From Nocardia sp. CDC159 (lineage in GTDB: Bacteria; Actinomycetota; Actinomycetes; Mycobacteriales; Mycobacteriaceae), in contig NZ_JAMRXH010000008.1 of the NCBI RefSeq assembly GCF_023740735.1, positions 186,001-250,000 of the forward strand: DNA of 64,000 bases. The letters are read 5' to 3'. The notes under the pieces are model-generated. The model was given only the letters and a program-made list of their open reading frames with translations. It did not search any database and was not told the DNA's origin. Made by a program: the position numbers and the translations under genes. Position 1 is the first letter of the stretch. Each line of letters begins with the position of its first letter. Shown in pieces: positions 21,001 to 24,636 of the stretch.

Positions 21001-22313
21001 GCCGTGTCGGAACCGGCGCCACGAGTGCTCGGAGCCTCGGAACCTCCACCGCGCGCCGACGGCGCGTCCGAGCCCGCCGGACGGACCGAGCTGCTGTCAC
21101 CCGCACCGGCGATCCCGGCGCGCGGGGCGGCGCCGTCGGAGCCCGCACGCCCGGCCGCACCGGTCGACGAGTTCGCCCCGCCGGTACCGCTGGAAGGACC
21201 ACCGGCGCCGTTGGCGCTCCCCGGCGCAGCGCTCGTGCCGCCGACACCGGCGTTGGCTCCCGCCATCGCGTCACCCGGACCGCCGAAGCCGATCCGCGGC
21301 TCGTTCAGCATTCGGCCCCCGCCCCAGCGGGTCGAGGTCTCGAAATGTCGGTTGAACGCGCCCTTCGCGCCGCCGGACAGTGCCCCGCTGGCCATGCCGC
21401 CGGTGATCATCCGCGGATCGAAATCCTTGATGCCCCGGTTCAGGTTCTCCACGGCCCGGTCCCATCCGTGCTGGGCCAGGTCGAGTCCGAACTGAGTCGC
21501 CAATCCCGCCGCCCAGCCGGCGCCCGCTCCGACGAGACCGCCGGCGTTCGCGGCGATGACGTCCTTCATCAACGGCCGCATACCCATGTTCGCGAGCCGG
21601 TTCCCGAGGGCCTCGCCCAACGGACCGCCCGCCGCGCCACCGGCTGCCGACGAGACCGTGGTCACCGCGAAACGGTTCCAGTCGAACCCGCCCTTTCGGT
21701 GCCCCTGCATGATCTGGACGAGCTGAATACCCGCGTCCTGACCCGCGCCGATGAGGGTGTTGATCGCGATGTGGCGCAGCGTGAAATCCAGAATGATTTT
21801 CGCGATCTTGTTACGCACCAGGCTGAGAATCCGGTTCCGGATTTGCATGATGAACAGCCGGATCGCATATCGAGTCGCGAGAATCGCGGCGGCCTCGACG
21901 GCGGGGGCGGTCGGCGGAAAAGCCCATGCGGCAGCGATTTCGATCGCGAGCAGACCCAGCGAGGAAATGACCATCCACTGGCCGTATTCGATTTCGTCGG
22001 CGGTGGCGTCGGCGCCGTCCGCTATTCCCTTGAAATCGTGCGCCAATCTGGCCACCGACCCGTTCTTCGGGTCGTCCAGGGCTTTACCGGCCCCATCGCG
22101 CAACGAGTCGAAGGCGGCGGCGATCTCGTCTCGCGCCTGGCCGAACGGATATGCGTCCAAGGCCGCCTTCTTGGCGGCGTCGATATCCCGCTCGATCTCC
22201 TGGAGTTCAGAGGCGGCCGCACGCCACAGGGCGGCCAGCGCCCGCATCTTGTCCGGATCGCCATTGGGCCACTCGGACCCGGCCACCCAGCCGAGGACAC
22301 TCATCAACTCCAT
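1..22313 (-). CDS. giant multi-domain ESX-associated toxin-like protein (3' end outside window)
   Basis: The frame is open from the ATG at 22313 to the left edge, at least 7437 codons, and an in-frame TGA lies just upstream of that ATG. Residues 1-340 form a CpnT/WXG100-like N-terminal domain (GWVAGSEWPNGD near the start, hydrophobic helices, Gly/Ala-rich segment). Residues 345-850 are a Pro/Asp/Arg/Gly-rich linker. Then come five papain-fold toxin domains (toxin glutamine deamidase type) with Cys at 857, 1085, 2438, 3656 and 5342, each followed by GVGGHAYL or GVGAHAYL and an Asp. Four HExxH zincin-like domains start at 1313, 2670, 3888 and 4733, and four related copies carry HHAIH or HHVIH instead. 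Three kinase-like modules lie near 1895-2080, 3257-3443 and 4460-4645. From 5450 on it is mostly helical and coiled coil. The gene starts 18 nt after the YbaB-like gene, so it is probably last in that operon. Secretion and toxicity are inferred; the C-terminal domain is not visible. Confidence 0.9.
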   Translation of the reverse strand, partial: MELMSVLGWVAGSEWPNGDPDKMRALAALWRAAASELQEIERDIDAAKKAALDAYPFGQARDEIAAAFDSLRDGAGKALDDPKNGSVARLAHDFKGIADGADATADEIEYGQWMVISSLGLLAIEIAAAWAFPPTAPAVEAAAILATRYAIRLFIMQIRNRILSLVRNKIAKIILDFTLRHIAINTLIGAGQDAGIQLVQIMQGHRKGGFDWNRFAVTTVSSAAGGAAGGPLGEALGNRLANMGMRPLMKDVIAANAGGLVGAGAGWAAGLATQFGLDLAQHGWDRAVENLNRGIKDFDPRMITGGMASGALSGGAKGAFNRHFETSTRWGGGRMLNEPRIGFGGPGDAMAGANAGVGGTSAAPGSANGAGGPSSGTGGANSSTGAAGRAGSDGAAPRAGIAGAGDSSSVRPAGSDAPSARGGGSEAPSTRGAGSDTAAGRGADADNSARPAAGDGSAPRAESPSRTGENGSARAPEGAGSDGSTAPNGADRGTAAAGVPGADRGGAGAAPARVDSPAGTDAGRPAGSDAGRPASSDAGRPAGDSSPRASAVGEARPGASSSEPVRGEQSRPAGPERAAGAADSRPSPDRGSAPARAGVADGNTARPHQDSGPRLRAESTGAEAPRASSRLAGDAGEQVPVRPADHLAPADRTPASGEKPPLAPDRTPTGTDRTTSAPDHGAGSQPPVRPDRAPATPDRGAGLADRPDGAPERAGASDRSHPDRSRTPDHSEGRDRSDAGQPDRARAGDESRPGKRPLRPYDDGVRPDDAAARPDESDRAEPARDRSDDTADDQHPPRPEDGLVPPPPHTPPARPEPASPPRRIPPDAGDGSAPPRPPSDEDGSGPRPDRDDERGRCGLAALRKLIDRFSDSSFVRLPEREIGAEGMSRAELVGAAGGRLREFVGGHAEIANTLRSMKDGAAALVVDTYRGATDRYGVGGHAYLMVREGDRIVVKDLGTEHASPPRVVRELGRTEAILFDHKGRPVDRVSNRAREALLAAGAERAVLAREAGQALDRRADQVRQALSQSEFGREILDALGPDGDPSRLRQVRELLSESELGRRILESIDDGPDRIAPQDGPAGRCLVGALGELIDRYGEDAGIRMVGRVVDERGVSEAELLAAAGGALREFTDHDAIADQLRELGDGAAALVVDSYRGGADDHGVGAHAYLLLNDGGEIVVRDLGKADHGFPPRLPDEVDGAPRAVVFDRDGRATEPLDEAARRLQVLDEFDPHAAGRIGRSLDAASDQVREILRQTRIGREMLEALERMPVRHDFERGDGSDLGGFFDGERHRLVVRTDGHNQVAQAVAVVHEVVHGQRWASGETAFGREKFMTRDEYVRAMVAEETECFLRQAELSKELRELGYKVSREPAEQAYDRAYDQTTERLRQQSPELTPKQVHAQAHEAGVREAHEAVAKFPWKEGGNYTKFYQDRWDAAQQTSDSFTPHQAVRPEIAQRLRADALRRTHDVMRSDEMAEALERRCDELGVPFGETPEIRDHVLRRLAELDARLADPATRGEEIPDLRREQHRLRELSDLADRWHNLDAELGAAAKRLHDVAAAEQLAAIARVTPHAERLSDHVLRLAGPPEKLLVVGMRGTHEEALSHPRAAEVRERIGDDRVVYARTEVDGEGNIRLRKGAPGEPPFERTPEVVPLDMAAKATAERLAGIRAELARTEVGRWAVDVLRDVDIVHTTDPAQQGYQPFRNRLVLDVGASDAEHMAALVHHAIHAAAARGHEAPIQVPERVAPQDRMRLRESYIDRMVDEETRAHALEILAAVQLRSAGHDVPEPLGTRAYTEVYYRARAELIENMKLGDRPVPDRLAPALDRMANDAGLAALRPEIEQHAPHGETYREIYGKAWDEANGARAFEDILRDGRDSGVRSVERLGDNLSVQGVRKVELVTFDNGAQVIRKTLLNSRFAQAEVLSSKLGRAFGLDLPRAVAEGNTVYLERPSSRLVEQFAQQGFGRAGNGLHDVLTGLPSGTDRIVTEPDGKLRWSNHHRAFESQLLTRETVTRYAERFLRVRDDGVVEFIDHDMTRSEIAWVRDQVRALRPAFEELGRGQWHDRMLQRLAEIEAHARPDDAPRGDSSQGPRSGAPAHGDGSVPRSPSMREPGESGLPGRRSQPGEDRPEDGGVEPRPVPLGAERGPAPEVSGAIRSRSIEGIPGPIKNSITGLVTGVSSDSRPTPHPTADETGARRSTASLILDSVETRGPNHLQLEAAIGAPQLIRVESAGHTVDFKVLYRIFDKGNIQAQIIYDHPDPSHPAFQNVRRMVDAALIDRFPGKSIETIEIHEMDGGAEFYDRVLGSEEQAPPLRGQGPERPADLGRPPWEDGEGQGGRRQTAPVPARERALGSAGLRSDAESPASLRGSYRDPVWDGTRGAPEAVGKNPAEVPVDGSADVRPDAGARDHEPGPRAEDRGAPAEAPHEANRGRCGELSLRELLRLFGEESGIRLPERPIGVEGMSRAELVAAVGGRLHEFGGHEAIANRLRELGNGSAALVVDMYHGPRDRNGVGGHAYLLVNEGGRIVVRDPSSGAEHTDLSRLHRDVRSTEAVVFDRDGRALDPVDERTRDRLVREAAEELGRPVWEGVGRSLDAYPDQVRELLRSTETGRRALEALEQMPVHEHFRLMARDGHRGGEWVAHQHAVTVFTSGHDHSAQAVALLHELVHAQYFVENRSVNHRPLSMSREAYIDAMVAEETACFLKQAELARELRARGFEVARSSTETAYERAYQQAVAARSADPALTREQIHQQAHESALQAARQETKTFPWRDGSSYGKYYGDAWDRAAAHAAQQAQTAPPPHPAQPAPAPHPRRYEPTPEGAHRMREAALHRDNDIVQANDLNRRLARVATELGITVGDTPSIRDQVTRRITELDAELAGAARERAVELRREQHRLRELSDLADERDANDIRIRWDRVRAMHDVVVGDVVARMLRDEPGAQRISDNAVLLSGSPKRLVIVAAPGEHHAVLADPRVVAARQAADVEYRAVKVQPHGEIHVWTPPGLAAPSTPPSATPLHLAETSTRRRMDLVRAELGNTEVGRWALGVLRDVEITHTADPVEAGYRPSRNRLVLDAGMSDEQHMGELVHHAIHAELEKGRQTVEGLRELQTLNREAYINRKIGEETRAHAMEILAALQLRAAGHEIAEPVGTRAYTEAYYRARAALVENMGLAGGPVPNRLVPVLDRLANQAGLVALRPEVERYAPHGESYRDFYGRAWDAAHGIRPFLEQVQAARLTGERSAQVLGANAKVPGVRKVELVTFNDNAQFIRKTLLNERYAQAEMLSSELGRALGVPLPRVVVDGNVVYMEKPGGALPHELGREGFGSGGIALHDALTGLPGGQRDRLVIESGVAWSNHQRAFEAQNLTRETVSRFAQRFLRVRDDGGVTFVDHDMTRAQLEWVRERVQAVRREFENAGRASWHDLVLRRLAEIEAHARPEPAPGDESARRRDDSDDLEDPPTRPTRRRDAQERQQIETTSRRDDSDDLEDPPTRPTRRPGAQPRPDAEETPTRAIRRGGVAHGDGSVARDGSAPERPGDGEDDPPTRSLRRRDDGRQPPAPPFPAPPREQTFGDSGLTAARTHADALGEPGEPHRSKAWDDARGLSDGTGRRAPEAAADDGSRTAEPGARLETPVRGGDEATPPDARGRCGELALRELLRIFGEESGIRLPERTIGVEGMSRGELVAAAGGRLREFPDHAAIAERLRQSGDGSAALVVDMYRGPADRHGVGGHAYLLVNEGGRIVVRDPATGAEHGDLSRLARDVRSTEAILFDREGGAVDRVDDTTRDRLAQQAHRQLGLPVWEGVGRSLDAYPDQVRELVRQTETGRRMLGELDRMPIRDRFELVSEERSLNGEFRPLDHVAVVFTAGNSHLQQAMTMVHELVHATRFVDGRTADPRAMTKDAYIRAMVDEEAACFHLEMRFAQELRDLGYPAPRTPFETAFTERYRTEADRLRADPALSPEEVVSRAEAAAWRAARDTLEHTVWRDGTTSYHTYYDEGWERSNRHGTVGDGYRPTRPEVAQQLREGALRWRHDIRESEDSYGRLRELTDELGIQRGFVDAELRDPVARRLAAVDEKLSDRATAPQELAQLRRDQHRLRELSDLLDERQNLDARLDHHRETLHALAVGDVLVTLLRDHPGATRVGDQAVLVPGSPERLIVAAMAGEHRPVLSDPRVAGEIARLGADRVEFLSVQVDTGGKVFPTRTTEIGTPIPRTPEVTPRNLAAAAADERVALIRARLEATTIGGWVDRVLSEHDVRIVHTADPGEQGYQPVRNRLVLDAGLSDGEYAAALVHHVIHVEVARGLETPGGTQDRIAMARADYIDLMVGEETRAHAREIRAVDELRRVGFEVPDLLGERVFKSALDAAVEAAKRRGAPESDWDDIGFAAGMAALRPLIEEHTPHGRTYAEIYGAAWDKTHAIQTFAERVQVAQRASVRSVEILDGPGRDVPTGVEQLLAIGYSNDTGLIGVTLRESRLVDAAVLSSLVGRVFGRDISETFADANVVFLERLAPAAIRELHEDDWTARSIGLHDVLVGAPARQSERWVFDSDGRIIGSLGHRAFDSGRLTRETVSEFAERFARVREDGGVEFVDHDLSRSQLGELRARLQALRPEFEARGRAQWHDLVMERLGGLEAQARPEPDSYDPGPGRIGRSLDPVSDQLRDLLSQTETGSEMLRVLDGGLMRESLESGSPGLHGEFSAADLTATVYTSGRDHLALALALAHEAVHGEYFLEGRTALVDDRIMTMARDEFISAMIDEEVDCFVREAKLARELKALGYDARTVPADVERAYSARYERALEYLSEDPALRPAQVRRQAEAEAERAVRDIVELYPDLEGKTYVQRAGEIWDDAHADPEADSGSALRPEDPHVAERLRVEALHRHAESLRLRALAEEIDARAERHDIDSAQDHLTLRQEVAQRIAELDAELSDPATAPERRAELRRTQHELRELADQRVDFENRRARLYFANDAVNSIAVREVLEALLRDHPDAELVDDRAVLVPGPPERLIIPAARGDHHELLRRVEIADEVDYLGPDHVEYVDVTVDGIGRIDRETVAEPAEPLPRQQGAFPIDLAASAAAQRLRGITEALARTPVGEWATGVLRGVDIVPTANPHEQGYQPYRNRLVLDVGMSDAEHMAALVHHAIHVEVARAREASGSARELTTLDRDTYVSRMLDEETRAHALEIVAALQLRAAGHDVPEPVGTRAYTETFYEARAEARRNAGLADEPIPDALAPVLDRIANDAAMTALRSEIEDHAPQGISHEEFYRRAWEAANAAEPEEGTRQRPDPGDGSRPDDARSAKLRAPDPVWEALREAEAAALLDAVNRGRCGELSLRELLRMFGDGSGIRLPDREIGFDGMSRAELVAAAGGRLREFDDHEAIAARLRGLGEGSAALVVDMYRGPTDRYGVGGHAYLLVNEDGRIVVRDLAAGEAHADLSRLSRDVRSTEAIVFDRDGRAVDRVDDPTRDRLAQEARAARESAPAEAGIGQARRPDDQSPEQRAARRPLDEVRRFLTDHAAAHRDDSARQRSDADREYAGRLIAALRLDDALANHPDPLAALRELAEIARARGFFGDGADEQPRPMRYPDDLGPLRPDESDGTEFHRFGADRSSAGGGPRPDQPAVRSEQQPAPPPRPVAEEQVRERLLRRLGLRADDLTGDDRTRILQELRYRNALRAGAAEALAGLLERPHGVTDPLQRGRIETARDGWARLIGMDPADLATPEAAARALAERRADILREATDLADLAAMTAENRELGPPGTHRLVLEVGRDLVRLRAEPDGEGGWRVTEEAPPARPDETPEDPDETEPKKSWLRRKWEQFVKPPAQETPPAPSGSMSALPQPHADQSPAPGASAQPHAPQPHAPHPLAPGVGFDLVDGLGTAGEVVRKLPIGLVVEVLTFWQNREQLANFLLRRQQENELPPPRRPDGSEYEYWNEQADPRLLEQVGLTEEHRARLNRRDDESPAPLRPDERPELPEPAARPEGGERYRPDDAERDVLMDWLNEVDALQDQRVELGEAITALARAYNLELPDLTPGSVQRAIEHLEYQIARRAAAVEGLLGATRWYNAADALIPYSREIDSGQNDPMGRLLQELVRAEGGDAALLTWAGIKNKTASPPPHWSRLFDDEGRLNQSELRVFFEEALRREQIREQRATWEDLIPDDISRDPARLVETIEGLREGTETRMQALARLRELAEDFRTVDDRYRETGESLIDLAATEWLQRGLGGRRLEPGVWRVDGDPNRLVVLDSGLNHDEVLARALANHPEQAAALNRGDLVVDYRIGWVDPDGSVRIGRLEAPQARFFDGELDGRPIRVTLVREGDGPWRPVQQTADDPAASVPPDGPDAARPAPDQSRPRDQLESRVRELAEKLGLDANDLLARSGSGLVDDERLRNAVRAAQIEALVDYVRSAGAIEDFNGIALARGALARRLDIPAQDLTAEHLARVLSDPELGRTNRNRIVSALTDYAARLRTLDSEAIDAARDRLARRLGVEPEELYPRKFDDDLRKRAADSDGIDPKKLAKAIAKMANRSGESDGGAVPQAERLREHLEEFARPLLEMDPSGRVWDGELRADPRLVGDGSPLRSETAFTDLRALFTELAGPLDPTPGHIAERLVDPALTRDQRNRLVDALVGCLHELRYADRGAVLIARNKLADKLGLKPRDLYGARYDDEYRRRPDPTAVNTRRLKKALYKLVRRGEVDGLIEPLTEFARAIVDAEPSGRPPEGAVRQAARAEHPIRDDSAVAHLREVIGDLVEFAGRLDGRVGLPAEHGVNRDWARIIGVDAGGAELAAYRARYDEFREGTSAEFRDLSAEERAAVDAEMREKLQELVDEYIRVYDAFRDGVIEDHERLSAEELAEVHAELRAEVRERAADLKVLAELVEEHRRVVAQDARAELVAAARAREAAAQRLRDAMDAVERLEREAQLRGDRPSRESLPERAKTDPNPERLAELERLLTRLREQTMPVGEAADQRHRAFDELDAAIGELRSAQDALDHADARIRAAIEHDALVSAGARVLVGEHRVGIIEAAPRRVAVAVWGDANPRETLRRALALDPGLADIVGRDRVTGEPNWDNVVVLRIGVDENDNVVVRREDPPEPPRASAPRPQPEDPGSGGAGRRVPDSDESDSGTAASGSGRRDERTGDEADEPSADASGAGGGPRKPPSAPPGDRGASDPSNESRDGSPAPDEQSQVHQLLEDLNQRRQDALRERDALLRRRNGLADELGIGLDDGGAALRPDRLGETLQQVRERTGVQDVDQLEHVVELIRVVKRLEIAEEHLEWLEAESVALRQDESPQAEYERLVERWHELTREREFLRAKRDERAELRDVAGLSGEAFERRVLELFQRTQSRTIRIPGSLDIPERVVQQRMDPAEVALRRRGIRKLVEAVEEFDRVDQAVRDIEARLVELEQAGVGEGR
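11804..11949 (-). repeat. 53-bp direct repeat pair inside the giant gene
   Basis: Two nearly identical copies of about 53 bp lie at 11804-11856 and 11897-11949, exactly 93 bp (31 codons) apart. They encode a charged linker segment containing RRDDSDDLEDPPTRPTRR twice, between the second kinase-like module and the fourth papain-fold domain. The spacing keeps the frame, so this is a coding duplication in a disordered linker rather than a mobile element. Confidence 0.8.
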
Positions 22314-22330
22314 AAGCCGTCATTCCCCGA

Positions 22331-22852
22331 TCACCAACCGGAATCGGTGACACCTGGCTCTCGAGTCTTGCGCTTGTCCACCATCTCGACATTGTCGAAG
22401 GTCATCTCGCGGTCCGGCTGGTCGCCTTCCTCGCCGTAGATCTCCTGTGTCGCAGGCTTGGTCACCGGGGCCGGCTCCGGCTGCGGCAAGCGATCACGGA
22501 CATCGGGCATGCCGGGAACCAGGTCGGACAGCTTCGGCAACCGCGACCGCTGCTCGTCGAGCGGAGCCATCAATTGCTTCGACTTCTGCGCCACATCGGC
22601 GCAGGCCTGCTGCACGGCCTCGATCACGGCACGCGCCAACTCCGGATACTCCAGATCCTCGACGCCCCGGCCGAATTTGAGATCGACCAGCACACTGTCG
22701 GCGTTGACCACGGCGGTGACCCGGCCGCGGCGCACCGAGGCCCGGCCGTGCAGGGTCGTACGCTCCCGCTGCAGCCGCGCGATCGTCTCCAGTGTCGACT
22801 GGATGTCTTCCATGAGATCCGGATACTTGTCCGGACCGAACGGGCCTGCCAT
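22331..22852 (-). CDS. YbaB/EbfC-family (EspL-like) protein
   Basis: This 173-aa protein has the YbaB/EbfC fold pattern: an N-terminal helix (STLETIARLQRER), a beta-rich middle with VTAVVNADSVLVDLKF, and a long helix (AVIEAVQQACADVAQ). It ends in a Pro-rich, charged tail. YbaB proteins are dimeric nucleoid-associated proteins, and EspL of the mycobacterial ESX-1 locus has this fold. It starts just after a WXG100 gene and ends 18 nt before the giant toxin-like gene, so it is likely co-expressed with that protein. A role as partner or stabiliser of the effector is inferred from position. Confidence 0.85.
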   Translation of the reverse strand: MAGPFGPDKYPDLMEDIQSTLETIARLQRERTTLHGRASVRRGRVTAVVNADSVLVDLKFGRGVEDLEYPELARAVIEAVQQACADVAQKSKQLMAPLDEQRSRLPKLSDLVPGMPDVRDRLPQPEPAPVTKPATQEIYGEEGDQPDREMTFDNVEMVDKRKTREPGVTDSGW

Positions 22853-22855
22853 GAC

Positions 22856-23197
22856 CTACTTCTTCGGCTTGAAGCGGCCGGCGTTGCCGGTCTCGAACTC
22901 GCGCACCTTCTCGCCGGTCTTGCGCTGGCCGTCCGCCAGATTCCCGATGCTGGGAACCATCCCCTGCGGGCCGACCAACCCCTGTCCCACACCCGTCTTG
23001 GTCTTCAGATAGCCGTTGCCGCCCTCACCGTTGGCGAACTGGTCACCGGTGCGGCATGTGCCCCAGGGGCTGCCGAGCGCGGCCAAGCCGGAGTCCAGTT
23101 TCGACCAGACCGCACCGATCCGGTCGGCGACATGCTGTGTCCGCCCGGCAGCCTTGCCGAACGATTCCGGGTCGATCTGCCACTTCTGGGTCCCCAT
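22856..23197 (-). CDS. WXG100-like ESX protein
   Basis: A 113-aa protein of ESAT-6 superfamily size and helix-turn-helix shape. The turn reads GSPWGTCRTGDQFANG, the PWG variant shared by all four such proteins in this window. An upstream ATG is possible, but the start at 23197 (MGTQKWQIDPESF) is preceded by an AGGAGAGG ribosome binding site and gives a normal family length. There is no classical YxxxD/E export signal near the C-terminus, so it may need a partner for secretion. It lies in the train EspG, WXG100, WXG100, YbaB, giant protein. Confidence 0.8.
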   Translation of the reverse strand: MGTQKWQIDPESFGKAAGRTQHVADRIGAVWSKLDSGLAALGSPWGTCRTGDQFANGEGGNGYLKTKTGVGQGLVGPQGMVPSIGNLADGQRKTGEKVREFETGNAGRFKPKK

Positions 23198-23463
23198 CGC
23201 ACACGCCTCTCCTGCAGTACGGACCGAGGGACGCTCAATCCTCGGTCCCGATTCGCTTGTGCCGCACCCGTTCCACACCAGCACGACACCCGCGATCTGA
23301 TTCGACAACGGTAACACCGGCGCGGCCCGGCAACCACCGAGTCATCCGCCGTCCACAATGTCTCGACAGCATCACACCGGCAAGCCGATGAAACTCGGGG
23401 CACCGCCCGCGCCCGGAATCACCTACTCACAGGGCCGGCACGCGAAACGGGTCCGCGGGCGCC

Positions 23464-23769
23464 TCAACGCCGTTGATCCATCGTCTGCATCTTGTCCGCG
23501 GCCTGGCGCATACCGGAGCCGAACTTCTGCAACGACTTCACCATGTTGCCGGTGCCGGTCAGCAGGTTCTCGCTGGACCTCTCGTAACCCGACTCGCCCT
23601 TGGCGTACTTGTGGCCGTAGTCGTCGTCACCCCAGGGCGAGCCCTTGGCGTTCAAGGTGTTCTGCAATGTCCGCAGTATCGATTCCACGGTGCGGCCGAC
23701 GGCGTCCATACCATCCGCGGCGCGGCGCAGTTTCTCGGTGTTGATCTCGATATGCCCGTTGCCTGCCAT
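23464..23769 (-). CDS. WXG100-like ESX protein
   Basis: A 101-aa protein with two predicted helices around the turn SPWGDDDYGHKYAKGE, typical of the WXG100 (ESAT-6-like) family exported by type VII secretion. It starts 30 nt after the EspG-like gene, preceded by GGAGAGGG. It and the next WXG100 protein could form the usual heterodimer; this is inferred from adjacency. No YxxxD/E motif is visible at its C-terminus. The 266-nt gap to the next gene holds no convincing ORF or terminator. Confidence 0.88.
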   Translation of the reverse strand: MAGNGHIEINTEKLRRAADGMDAVGRTVESILRTLQNTLNAKGSPWGDDDYGHKYAKGESGYERSSENLLTGTGNMVKSLQKFGSGMRQAADKMQTMDQRR

Positions 23770-23799
23770 ATCCCTCTCCTTCGGTCCGCCGTTGGCCGG

Positions 23800-24636
23800 T
23801 CAGACGCGATCCTCGCGCAAGCCGGGTTCCCAATGGGACCCGATGCGCTCCATCAAGTTGTCGATATCGGTCTGGATTCGCTCGATCAACTGTTTTCGAC
23901 TCGTCGGCACCGCGATCGGAGAATCGTCGAGAGTCATCACGTACCGGCCCTCGCCCACGACATCCCGCCACATCATCTTCGACTCGTGAATTCCACGCGG
24001 CCCGTATTTCGACCGGCCCTGCACCACGATGATCGAGCCCGTGGACTTCGCCCGCTTCTGGAAAAACTTCTGTGTCCGTTGGACATCGGAGTCCTCCTCG
24101 TCGTCACGGAAGAAACTGCCCGTGCCGGGCGGAACGGTGTGCTGCGCCGGGTCGATCACCAGCGGAATGCTCCCGCCGTTCCCCGGCGGCGCTTTGGGCA
24201 GTGCGTCCACGACTGTCACGGCCAGCCCCCTGGGATCGCACTCCGTGGCTGTGAATCCGCCGCTCCGGGAGAGGGTTTTCCCCGGCAGTTGCCGCAGCAC
24301 GTAGGCCCGCGTGCCCCGGCGGGCCACATGCATCAGCGCCCACTTCTGCGGGTTGTCCATATCCCGTTCGTCCCATGCCCGTACTCGAACGAAAACCTCA
24401 GGGGCGCACAATACTTCGACGAGGCCGTGCAATGCGCTGCCGAACCGGCGCTCCAGCCCGTCCACGGCCTCCCGGGTCGCCTGTTCGTATTCGTGACTCA
24501 TCATGGGCTCGTCGGTGGTGAAGACGAACGGGTTCGGCAGCACACCGTCGCGGTGCCGATCGCACAGCGCCTGGAACTCGATACCCGTGAAAGTCAGTGT
24601 CTCCTCCATGGTTTCGCTCACCGCCGTCGGGTTCAT
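23800..24636 (-). CDS. EspG-family ESX secretion chaperone
   Basis: A 278-aa protein that matches the EspG family of cytosolic type VII chaperones, which bind the helical tip of PPE/EspB-like substrates. Recognisable features are the N-terminal TLTFTGIEFQALCDRH segment, the central VLRQLPGKTLSRSGGF strand region, and the signature QGRSKYGPRG near residue 212. It overlaps the preceding secreted-protein gene by the four bases ATGA, which indicates translational coupling, and that neighbour is the likely client. A second copy with the same coupling lies at 54434-55261. Confidence 0.88.
   Translation of the reverse strand: MNPTAVSETMEETLTFTGIEFQALCDRHRDGVLPNPFVFTTDEPMMSHEYEQATREAVDGLERRFGSALHGLVEVLCAPEVFVRVRAWDERDMDNPQKWALMHVARRGTRAYVLRQLPGKTLSRSGGFTATECDPRGLAVTVVDALPKAPPGNGGSIPLVIDPAQHTVPPGTGSFFRDDEEDSDVQRTQKFFQKRAKSTGSIIVVQGRSKYGPRGIHESKMMWRDVVGEGRYVMTLDDSPIAVPTSRKQLIERIQTDIDNLMERIGSHWEPGLREDRV

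Noticed and set aside
1..22313. Possibility that the giant gene is several genes or a broken gene
   Set aside because: The single frame stays open with continuous domain content across the whole length, and no internal stop or frameshift was seen; only assembly error could change this.
11097..22439. Very long plus-strand open frames opposite the giant gene (11097-14249, 14256-18140, 18141-22439)
   Set aside because: They are antisense to a frame with recognisable domains, have Arg/Gln/His-rich composition without motifs, and result from strong third-position GC bias.
23309..23334. TTGCCG and TACCGT on the minus strand as promoter of the second WXG100 gene
   Set aside because: The spacer is only 14 bp, too short for a normal housekeeping promoter.
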